From contig NZ_JAHTBN010000003.1 of NCBI RefSeq assembly GCF_019166065.1, forward strand, positions 434,001-498,000: 64,000 nt of DNA, written 5' to 3'. The notes beneath the pieces are model-generated. The model saw only the letters and a program-made list of their open reading frames with translations. It ran no database searches and was not told the origin of the DNA. The translations under genes were made by a program, and so were the position numbers. The stretch is from Candidimonas humi (GTDB lineage: Bacteria; Pseudomonadota; Gammaproteobacteria; Burkholderiales; Burkholderiaceae_B). Numbering within the stretch: the stretch's first letter is position 1; each line of letters begins with the position of its first letter. Below, in pieces: positions 7,875-15,592 of the stretch.

Positions 7875-9944
7875 ATGACAAGCCGTGCAGAGTCGACGAG
7901 TGACAACCAGTTCGAGATAGGTATCGATATTGGTGGCACCTTTACTGATGTTGTCTGCCGAGGTGCGGGGGGGAGAGCCAATCTGGTGAAGATCCCGACA
8001 ACGCGCGCGAATCCCAGCGAGGCGGTTCGGCTCGCGCTGCACCACATCAAGGATAAGTGGCACGTGCGGCCGGAAGAAATCCGCCATTTCGTGCACGGTA
8101 CGACAGTTGCGACAAATGCCGTCCTGGAGCGCAAGGGAGCTACTCTGGGCCTGCTTGCCACTCAGGGGTTCAAGGATGTATTGGAAATCGGGCGGCAGAA
8201 CCGCCGTGCCATGTACGATTTGTCGCTCGCCCCGCAGACACCGGTATTCCTGGCGCCCGGACATCAGCGCAAGGGGGTGCGCGAACGTATAGACGCTGGT
8301 GGAAAGGTCCTGATTCCGATCGACGAAGAATCCGTGCGCCGTGCGGTCGGCGAGCTTCTGGAACAAGGTGTGCAGGCAATCGCGGTTTGCTTTTTGTTCT
8401 CTTTTCTCAACCCGGCCCATGAGCGGCGTGCCCGAGAAATCATCAACGACATGGCGCCTGGACTGATGGTGTCGATCTCCAGCGACGTCGATCCGGCCTT
8501 CCGAGAATATGAGCGCACCTGCGTCACCGCGTTCGATGCCTATCTCAAACCTCTTGTCGATCGTTACCTGGCCGACATGGAGCGGGATCTTGCCGAAACG
8601 GGGGTCGATGCACCTTTGCAATTGATGCAGTCACGAGGCGGTACTGCTTCTTCGCCGGTGGCCCGGCGCCGGCCGGTGCGTCTCTTTTTGTCCGGTCCTG
8701 CTGCGGGCGTGATCGGTGGGCGAATGGTAGGCAGGGAAGTAAAGTACGACGACATCATCACCGTCGACATCGGTGGCACCAGTTCGGATATAGCGCTCAT
8801 CAATCAGGGAAAACCGCTGATTTCATCTGAAGGGATTATCGACTCCTATGTCGTGCGTGTCCCGATGGTCGATGTCAATGCTATAGGTGCCGGTGGCGGC
8901 AGCATTGCCTGGATAGATGGTGCGGGGAGCCTGAAGGTGGGGCCGTCGTCGGCAGGCTCGGAGCCGGGGCCCGCCTGCTACGGGCGCGGCGGCGACAAGC
9001 CGACCGTCACGGACGCCTCGCTCGTGCTCGGTTATCTGAATCCGGATTATTTCGCCGGTGGCATGCTGGAGCTGCACCCCGATCTTGCCTGGCGGGCAAT
9101 TGAGACTCATATTGCGAAGCCGCTGGGCATCACTGCAGAACAAGCGGCGCTGGGCATCCACCGAGTGGTCAATTCCAATATGGCCGAAGGCATACGGCTC
9201 GTTTCCGTCGGACGCGGCGTGGATCCGCGAGGTTTCGCCCTGTTGCCCCTGGGAGGAGGGGGGCCGATACACGCTAACGCCCTTGCGCGCGAACTGGGAA
9301 TCAGCCGAATCATCATTCCCTTGCACCCGGGCGTGCTTTCGGCCACCGGCTTGTTGGATGCCCCTGTGGAACACGAGGCATCAGTGGCATTTTCCAAGGC
9401 GCTCGACCCTTCCTCACTGGATGCTCTGCGAGAAGTATTCCGGGAGCTCGACGAGCAGTGTTTCGAATTGATGAGGGCGGAGCACGTGAGCAAGGCCGAC
9501 GTCAGTGCGCTGCATTACGCCGATGTCTGTTATGTCGGGCAATCCTATTATCTTGAAGTTTTGGTCGATCTCGATGCGAAAGATCCCATAGCCAAGCTGC
9601 GCCAAAATTTCTTGGAAAAGCACAACGAAGTCTATGGACACAGCACCGATGTGCCTGCCCAGATCGTCAACTTGCGAAGTATTCATCAAGCGCGTCCCGG
9701 GGGAACCCGTGAAACCGCCGCGTATGCCCCGAACGGCCAGCCGCGACGAAAGCCCGGCCGCAAAGTGATGATCGACGACACGGGGTATGTCGATGCCGAA
9801 ATCGTCGAACGAGAGGCGCTCGGGGTGGGAGACACGGTGAAGGGGCCGGCCATCATCGAGCAGGTCGATACCACTACCGTCGTCTTTCCGGGGTGGCAGG
9901 CCTTGGTTTCCGATAGCGGGCACCTCGTCATCACCCCCTTTTGA
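7875..9944 (+). CDS. hyuA: Hydantoinase/oxoprolinase family protein, subunit A
   Basis: A 689-residue ATP-binding subunit. The N-terminal ATPase motif GIDIGGTFTDVV (about residues 16-27) and the second phosphate-binding motif VDIGGTSSDIAL (about 296-307) define the HyuA/acetone carboxylase/5-oxoprolinase actin-like fold. GAGGGSIAWIDGAGSLKVGP is also typical. Family members couple ATP hydrolysis to opening of a cyclic amide (N-methylhydantoin, 5-oxoproline, caprolactam) or to carboxylation of ketones, always with a HyuB partner. Here HyuB follows after 18 bp. A GGAAGGA Shine-Dalgarno (7861-7867) supports the start. The substrate is not determinable from the sequence. Confidence 0.92.
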   Translation: MTSRAESTSDNQFEIGIDIGGTFTDVVCRGAGGRANLVKIPTTRANPSEAVRLALHHIKDKWHVRPEEIRHFVHGTTVATNAVLERKGATLGLLATQGFKDVLEIGRQNRRAMYDLSLAPQTPVFLAPGHQRKGVRERIDAGGKVLIPIDEESVRRAVGELLEQGVQAIAVCFLFSFLNPAHERRAREIINDMAPGLMVSISSDVDPAFREYERTCVTAFDAYLKPLVDRYLADMERDLAETGVDAPLQLMQSRGGTASSPVARRRPVRLFLSGPAAGVIGGRMVGREVKYDDIITVDIGGTSSDIALINQGKPLISSEGIIDSYVVRVPMVDVNAIGAGGGSIAWIDGAGSLKVGPSSAGSEPGPACYGRGGDKPTVTDASLVLGYLNPDYFAGGMLELHPDLAWRAIETHIAKPLGITAEQAALGIHRVVNSNMAEGIRLVSVGRGVDPRGFALLPLGGGGPIHANALARELGISRIIIPLHPGVLSATGLLDAPVEHEASVAFSKALDPSSLDALREVFRELDEQCFELMRAEHVSKADVSALHYADVCYVGQSYYLEVLVDLDAKDPIAKLRQNFLEKHNEVYGHSTDVPAQIVNLRSIHQARPGGTRETAAYAPNGQPRRKPGRKVMIDDTGYVDAEIVEREALGVGDTVKGPAIIEQVDTTTVVFPGWQALVSDSGHLVITPF

Positions 9945-9962
9945 CATCCAGAGGAGCATGAA

Positions 9963-11693
9963 ATGAACACAGCCTCCGTTGCGCAAAAAAGCACAACTGC
10001 CCAAGCGGCGCCGCTTGACCCCATAACCGTGGAGGTCATACGGAACAAGCTCGAAGGAATTGCCAATGAAATGGAAATGACGCTGCTCAAGAGCTCATTT
10101 TCGCCCATCGTCAAGGAAGGTCTGGACGCCTCGGCCAGCCTTTTCACTCCGGACGGAACGACGCTTGCACAGGCATGCGCCATCCCGATTCATTTGGCGA
10201 CCCTTATCCCCGCGATAGCCGCCATCCTGGAGTCGTACCCGGTGGCGACGATGCAGGAAGGCGATACCTACATTATCAACGATCCATACTGCGGCGGTAC
10301 GCACCTGCCCGACATTGCCATCGTGGCCCCTGTATTTCACCGGGGCAAGGTCATAGCGCTCAGCGGCGCCATGACCCATCACGGCGATGTCGGCGGCATG
10401 ACCGCCGGATCCGTGCCGACCAATGCAACGGAGATATACCAGGAGGGCATACGGATTCCTCCGCTGAAACTGCGCATTGCGGGTGTCTACAATGACACGC
10501 TGGTGAAGATCCTGCGGCAGAATGTTCGCACTCCGGATGCCTTCATGGGCGATCTGAACGCGGAAATCGCCGCCTGCAACGTTGGAGCACGGCGCTTGTC
10601 CGAATTGGCCGACGTCTACGGTGCAGAGTATCTCGCACGTGTTTTCGACGATCTCCTGGATCGCTCGGAAACTATGACGCGCCAGGCGCTGACGGCCATG
10701 CCGGAGGGGACATACCGCTACGTCGACTATCTGGACAACGACGGCATCGTCCTGGACGAGCGGGTACGCATCGAGGTCGCCGTTACCGTTCGCGGCGGAA
10801 ACATCGATTTCGATTTCGAGGGCACCAGCCCACAGGTCAAGGGTCCCTTGAACTGCGTGCGTTCCGGAACGCTCGCCGCCGTCTGCTATGCCGTGAGAGC
10901 GCTCACGGACCCTCATATCCCCAGCAACGGGGGGTGTTTCCGGCCCATCACTCTGCGGCTTCCGCCGGGCAGCCTGGTCAGTCCGGTCAATCCCGCGCCC
11001 GTCAATGCGCGTACCGCGACTATCAAGCGGATCGCGGGTTGTATTCTGGGCGCCCTGGCGCCCATCATGCCCGGCAAGGTTCCAGCCGCCTCGGCGGGCG
11101 AGTTGCTCGTCATGGCGTTCGGGGGGCACAAGGCGACTGGAGAAAAATTCATTATTGGCGAAACCATTGCCGGAGGCAGTGGCGCCTGCGCGGATCGGGA
11201 CGGCGTCGACGTGATAGAGACCGATGCGACCAACTGCATGAATATCCCGGCCGAAGCGATAGAGATGGATGCGCCGATACGGGTGCATCGCGTGGCGCTG
11301 CGTGGCGATTCGGGTGGGGCGGGGCGTTTTCGCGGGGGCTTGGGCATCGTGCGGGAATACGAAATGCTCGATGACCAGATTTCCTTCTCCCATCGAGGTG
11401 AACGGCACTTCAGCGCCCCCTTGGGGGTCGATGGCGGTAGCGACGGCGCCATGGCCCATTCGGTAATTGTGCGCGCGGACGGCCGTGAGGAAGTCATTCC
11501 CTCGAAGATGGTGACGTGGTTTTCGAAAGGCGACCGGCTGATTATCGAAACCGCGGGCGGAGGTGGATACGGCAAGCCTCTGGCTCGGGAGCAGGCCGCC
11601 ATACAGGCGGACCTCGATAACGGGAAAATCAGCCCGGACACTGCTGTCGGGAAATACGGATTTCATTCCAGCCCGTCATCCGCACGGACTTGA
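9963..11693 (+). CDS. hyuB: Hydantoinase/oxoprolinase family protein, subunit B
   Basis: The 576-residue partner of HyuA. It has the family start DPITVEVIRNKLEGIANEME, the metal-site-like block INDPYCGGTHLPDIAIVAP (around residues 100-118), MTHHGDVGG, and the C-terminal ETAGGGGYGKPLAR. The pair forms the ATP-dependent lactamase or carboxylase complex. GAGGAG at 9951-9956 lies 6 nt before the ATG at 9963. An earlier ATG at 9958 is out of frame and terminates at once. The length is usual for stand-alone HyuB. No amidohydrolase for an N-carbamoyl product is visible in the operon, so a hydantoin route would need a partner encoded elsewhere. Confidence 0.92.
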   Translation: MNTASVAQKSTTAQAAPLDPITVEVIRNKLEGIANEMEMTLLKSSFSPIVKEGLDASASLFTPDGTTLAQACAIPIHLATLIPAIAAILESYPVATMQEGDTYIINDPYCGGTHLPDIAIVAPVFHRGKVIALSGAMTHHGDVGGMTAGSVPTNATEIYQEGIRIPPLKLRIAGVYNDTLVKILRQNVRTPDAFMGDLNAEIAACNVGARRLSELADVYGAEYLARVFDDLLDRSETMTRQALTAMPEGTYRYVDYLDNDGIVLDERVRIEVAVTVRGGNIDFDFEGTSPQVKGPLNCVRSGTLAAVCYAVRALTDPHIPSNGGCFRPITLRLPPGSLVSPVNPAPVNARTATIKRIAGCILGALAPIMPGKVPAASAGELLVMAFGGHKATGEKFIIGETIAGGSGACADRDGVDVIETDATNCMNIPAEAIEMDAPIRVHRVALRGDSGGAGRFRGGLGIVREYEMLDDQISFSHRGERHFSAPLGVDGGSDGAMAHSVIVRADGREEVIPSKMVTWFSKGDRLIIETAGGGGYGKPLAREQAAIQADLDNGKISPDTAVGKYGFHSSPSSART

Positions 11694-11722
11694 GGCTCGG
11701 CGAATCGCACAGGAGGCATCAA

Positions 11723-13036
11723 TTGGACGCAGCAACACAAATGCCGAGTCATCCGAATTCCGTATGGGCGGCTACGGCCAACCCCCGCTCGAACCTTCCC
11801 TGCCTGGAAGACGACATAGAAACCGAAGTCGCCATTATCGGGGGCGGGTATAGCGGCTTGTCGACGGCACATCACCTTTCCAAGGCCGGCGTGGACTGTG
11901 TTGTCATCGAGGCCAACGATGTGGGCTGGGGAGCCAGCGGACGCAATGGCGGGATGGCCGTACTGAGATACAAGAAAGGCTTTTCGGAGCTGGCGACCCT
12001 CTATGGCGATGAAACTACCCACGGTCTCTACCGGCTGGTCATGGAGGCTGTGGATACGCTGGAGGGCATTGTCAGGGAATACAGTATCGACTGTGGGTTT
12101 TCGCGCTACGGCCACATTACTGCGGCCAACGGGCGCAAGTCGGTCGAGTCCCTGGAAGCCGACATCGCATGGCTTGCTCGTAGGGCGGGAGACCATGGGG
12201 CGCGCATGCTCGATGCCCGGGAGATGCGCCAGATGGTCGGGACATCTGTCTACCCTGGCGGATACCTGGATCCGCGGGCGGGTGGAGTTCATCCCTTGAA
12301 CTATGCCAGAGGCCTGGGCGCCGCCTTGCACGGCAAGGGCATCCCTATCTATGTGTCAAGCCCGGTCGAGTCCATGGAGCGGGACCATGGCGGCATGGTA
12401 CTGTCCACGCGCCGCGGCCGGGTGTATGCGAAGAAAGTGGTCGTAACCACGAACGCCTACACTGACCTGATGCCGCTTGGCACCAACTTGGCCCGGCGTA
12501 TTGTGCCGGTCTCCACATCGGTGCTGGCTACCGCCCCGCTTCCTTCGGAGCTTGCAAGCAGTATCCTGCCACAGGGGCAACTGGTGACGGATAACCGCCA
12601 TCTGGTCAATTATTTCCGCATGCTTCCGGGAAATAGACTGTTGTACGGCGGGCGCGGCGACATCACCGGCAAGGAGTCGCCGGATATTTATCGAGGCCTG
12701 CACAGCATGCTGGTATCCACTTTCCCGGCGTTGAAGGACACTGCGATCGAGTTTCACTGGTCTGGGAAGGTGGCCGTGACGCTGGACGATTTCCCCCATT
12801 TCGGTAAGCTGGGCGAAAAGATCTTTTATTCCGTCGGGTATGGCGGGCGTGGCGTCGCGCTGACAAATCTTCTGGGAAAATTGCTGGCGCGCCTGGTTTG
12901 CGGCGAGGCAGTCGATGCCGGGCCCATGAACAAGGGGCGTTTCAATCCGATATTCATGCATCGCCTGCGCATTCCGGGAATGCAAATGGTAGCCGGCTAC
13001 TATGGGTTGCTGGACAAGATGGAACGACAAGCATGA
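11723..13036 (+). CDS. FAD-dependent amine/amino-acid oxidase (DAO superfamily, PuuB/OrdL-like)
   Basis: A 437-residue flavoprotein. The dinucleotide-binding motif VAIIGGGYSGLSTAHHL sits near residues 36-52. It is followed by the GWGASGRNGG block that marks gamma-glutamylputrescine oxidase, sarcosine oxidase and glycine oxidase relatives, and the C-terminal YSVGYGGRGVALT flavin loop. It should oxidise a C-N bond of a secondary or primary amine and release an aldehyde or oxo acid. I start it at TTG 11723 because a full AGGAGG (11711-11716) stands 6 nt upstream. The in-frame TTG at 11690 and ATG at 11741 have no ribosome site at the right distance. Its TGA overlaps the IclR ATG. Confidence 0.85.
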   Translation: MDAATQMPSHPNSVWAATANPRSNLPCLEDDIETEVAIIGGGYSGLSTAHHLSKAGVDCVVIEANDVGWGASGRNGGMAVLRYKKGFSELATLYGDETTHGLYRLVMEAVDTLEGIVREYSIDCGFSRYGHITAANGRKSVESLEADIAWLARRAGDHGARMLDAREMRQMVGTSVYPGGYLDPRAGGVHPLNYARGLGAALHGKGIPIYVSSPVESMERDHGGMVLSTRRGRVYAKKVVVTTNAYTDLMPLGTNLARRIVPVSTSVLATAPLPSELASSILPQGQLVTDNRHLVNYFRMLPGNRLLYGGRGDITGKESPDIYRGLHSMLVSTFPALKDTAIEFHWSGKVAVTLDDFPHFGKLGEKIFYSVGYGGRGVALTNLLGKLLARLVCGEAVDAGPMNKGRFNPIFMHRLRIPGMQMVAGYYGLLDKMERQA

Positions 13037-13938
13037 CACGACAGTCCGAGATGGATCAGGAAGGCTCCGGCAACGAGACGGATGAGGGGAGGCTGGAGGC
13101 TGCCAGGCAGTCGACGCTGTTCAATCAGTCGCTGGAGAAAGGGTTTGCCGTCATCGAAGCTTTCGGAGCGGAATTCCCATCGATGAGCCTGCCTGAAATC
13201 GCCAAGGCTACGGGGATCACGAAGAGTGCCGCGCAGCGGCTGGCCTACACCCTGGAAGCGTTGGGCTACCTGCGGAAAGATCCGCAAACCAAGCGCTATT
13301 CCCTGGCCCCCAAATCGCTGGGGTTCGCGTACCGGTATTTACTGGCCAGCCCGCTGGTGGAAAGGGCCAATCCCTACTTGCTCGAAGTCAACCGGACGAT
13401 CCGGGAAACCGTGAACCTTTCGGAGCCCGAAGGCCTGGAAATGGTATTTACGGCAAGATTTCCCAGCCCCATACACAGTATCGTCCACATGCCTATAGGA
13501 AGGCGTCTGCCCATGTACTGCACCGCGTCGGGGCGGGCCTACCTGTCGCTGTTGCCGGACAGCCACGTGAGAAATATCATCGAAGCCTCCGATCGAGTCA
13601 AGTACACGCCCACTACCAAGACCGATGTGGCCAAGCTGATTGCATTGATCCAAGAGGCTCGTGAGAAGGGCTATGCATGGTCCAACCAGGAATACTATCG
13701 AGGCGACCTGAACATTGCCGTGGCTTTGGTAGATACGGCTGGCAATCCTGTTGGCGCAATCAATATTTCAGCCGCGGCAAGTCGCTGGACGCTTGACGAT
13801 TTACGAAAAAAGGGCGCTCCGCTGCTCATTGAAGCCGCGCGGAAGATTTCTACCTCTCCTCCCACTCCGAAAGCCTTGGCGCCATTTCATCGTGGCTATG
13901 GAATTGTGGATTCCGCCATCCGGAATCAAAATCGATGA
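13033..13938 (+). CDS. IclR family transcriptional regulator
   Basis: A 301-residue regulator. The N-terminal winged helix-turn-helix spans about residues 30-92 (QSLEKGFAVIEAF, then SLPEIAKATGITKSAAQRL with the recognition helix). A C-terminal effector-binding domain follows, with GRRLPMYCTASGRAYLS and GAINISAAASRW, both typical of IclR. The ATG at 13033 overlaps the oxidase stop (ATGA); longer frames lack support. As the only regulator in the operon it probably senses the transported substrate or a product, and the palindrome at 3823-3866 is a plausible target. An IclR gene inside the operon it controls is less common than a divergent one. Confidence 0.9.
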   Translation: MTRQSEMDQEGSGNETDEGRLEAARQSTLFNQSLEKGFAVIEAFGAEFPSMSLPEIAKATGITKSAAQRLAYTLEALGYLRKDPQTKRYSLAPKSLGFAYRYLLASPLVERANPYLLEVNRTIRETVNLSEPEGLEMVFTARFPSPIHSIVHMPIGRRLPMYCTASGRAYLSLLPDSHVRNIIEASDRVKYTPTTKTDVAKLIALIQEAREKGYAWSNQEYYRGDLNIAVALVDTAGNPVGAINISAAASRWTLDDLRKKGAPLLIEAARKISTSPPTPKALAPFHRGYGIVDSAIRNQNR

Positions 13939-13956
13939 AAAACCGGGAGGAGTAGC

Positions 13957-14868
13957 GTGAGCTCGCTTCCCTCTTTTTCTCAGCCCGGCCTCTCCTGGAA
14001 GGCCTGTCTTCTGTTAACCATTCCGCTCTTCGCCTGGGGGGCAAACTACCCCTTGATGAAGCTTGCCATTGCGGCCATGCCTCCTTTGATGTTCACCGCC
14101 TTCAGGCTGTGGGGTGCGGCTATCGTGTTGGCTGTCATATCGCTAGCGTCGGGCGCAAGGCCATTATTGCTTCCGTTGCCTGAGGAGCGCAGGCCATTGG
14201 CCGTCGTCGGGCTTCTTCAAATCGGCGCCATGCTGGGGCTGACCATCATAGGCCTGAGCGCAGTGCCGGCCGGCCGTACTGCTTTGCTGGTATATACCAT
14301 GCCGTTATGGTCGGTTCCGATCGCCAGATGGGTGCTTGGCGAGCAGATAAACATGCGTAAGTTGGCCGGTGTGTTGACGGGCCTGGTTGGGGTTCTGTTC
14401 TTTTTCAATCCCTTGGTTGTCGACTGGAGCGACACCCATACCCTTGCCGGATGTTCTCTGATTCTGTTGGGTTCGATAGGGTGGGCGTACGGCTCTTGCC
14501 TGTACCGGAAAAAGCGCTGGCGTTCGACAGTCGTCGTACAGACGTTGTGGCAATTGTTGATTGCCTCCATACCCATTGCAGCGCTGAGCCTGGCAACGGA
14601 AAACATAAACGCCGTCGATATCGGCTTTCGGCTCGTGGCAATATTGGCCTACAACTGGGTGATTGCCACAGCCCTTTCCATGTGGTGCTGGAATCGTGCC
14701 CTGGAAACAATGACCGTGTCCACGGCGGGACAGTTCTTGTTGTTTACGCCATTGGTGGGCTTCGTGTTGAGCGTGCTGTTCCTGGGCGAGACGGCGCCTG
14801 GCGCATTGCTCGTCAGTGCGGTGCTGATTCTTCTGGGGTTGTTGATAACCATTCGGGCCGAGCGATAA
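13957..14868 (+). CDS. DMT-superfamily (EamA domain) transporter
   Basis: A 303-residue inner-membrane protein with about ten hydrophobic helices arranged as two EamA repeats. The first begins AWGANYPLMKLAIAAMPPL, and the second half begins around residue 155 (LAGCSLILLGSIGWAYGSCL). Members export or import metabolites and amino acids. The GTG start at 13957 is set by GGGAGGAG (13945-13952), 4 nt upstream, directly after the IclR stop at 13938. It closes the operon and could export an overflow product of the pathway or serve as a second uptake route. The direction of transport is unknown. Confidence 0.85.
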   Translation: MSSLPSFSQPGLSWKACLLLTIPLFAWGANYPLMKLAIAAMPPLMFTAFRLWGAAIVLAVISLASGARPLLLPLPEERRPLAVVGLLQIGAMLGLTIIGLSAVPAGRTALLVYTMPLWSVPIARWVLGEQINMRKLAGVLTGLVGVLFFFNPLVVDWSDTHTLAGCSLILLGSIGWAYGSCLYRKKRWRSTVVVQTLWQLLIASIPIAALSLATENINAVDIGFRLVAILAYNWVIATALSMWCWNRALETMTVSTAGQFLLFTPLVGFVLSVLFLGETAPGALLVSAVLILLGLLITIRAER

Positions 14869-15592
14869 TTGATCGGAGGGCTCGCGCATACGTTTCGCTG
14901 CCCTCGCGGACAGCCGAACAGACAACGAACGTATCTTTGCGGCCGGACAGCCGCCAGTTCTATCGCGTAGCGTCGATTGCCTTTACGATGCCTCGGTGCT
15001 GGGCACATCGGGCAAGACGGATGACCGCGCGCCGGTCCTGTTCGTCCCAGGCTGTTTGCCCCGAAAGTGCACGCCAAACAGGTCATGGACGGCTCGTCGC
15101 CCGAGAGCATATTCCGTTTCGATATCTGCTATTTCTTGCCGTGTAAACGGCAGGAAGAGGCATAGGGCTGACAGGGTCCTGCAGCCGCGAGCCTGCAATC
15201 TACTAGCCCCCGGGGCTACCCAAGAATCCCCGCGGGCCGGCCTCCTGCCAATCGACTTGCAGGCTGCCCGGTGGTTGCGCTTTGCGGATAAGTGCCTGCA
15301 GATTCCCGTGATGCCTGCAAATCGTCCATGTTCCTGATGTTCATAGGTATTTTTTCCTGGAACCTTGCCGGATACGGTGCGCAAATCTTCTAATTATGTT
15401 GCATTCATGTCCATTTTTTTTATCAGAAAGTGACATTTGCATCATCAAATGACCGCATAATATTGCCTTTCCACGGATATCCAACTGCCTGGGCTCGCGG
15501 CTCTTATTTGTGCGAAATATAGAAAAGTAAGAAAAGGCGGATTTTCCTGTGAAAAAACAAACGCACGAATACACGGCCTGAGGAGGGCAGTG
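14869..15592. other. Non-coding gap between the catabolic operon and the autotransporter
   Basis: 724 bp. No intact gene on either strand. It holds the decayed Fnr/Crp-type fragment at about 15118-15210 (minus). Past about 15340 the sequence becomes A+T rich (runs of T near 15345 and 15415), as expected of the control region of the autotransporter. No clear terminator for the upstream operon was found. AGGAGGG at 15581-15587 is the ribosome site of the autotransporter. Confidence 0.55.
15118..15210 (-). pseudogene. Remnant of a Crp/Fnr-type regulator (DNA-binding domain)
   Basis: On the minus strand an open stretch reads SRLQARGCRT, then LCLFLPFTRQEIADI. This is close to the start of the helix-turn-helix domain of Fnr/Crp proteins (the common pattern is ...ARGYS...LPMTRQEIADYLGLT.ETVSR). 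The similarity stops at IADI followed directly by ETEY, as if the recognition helix had been cut out by a short deletion. No sensor domain is found upstream. Identified from memory of the family pattern only, so it remains a weak call. Confidence 0.3.

Noticed and set aside
12898-13032. Longer start for the IclR regulator
   Set aside because: The extension overlaps the oxidase C-terminus in another frame and lacks a ribosome site.
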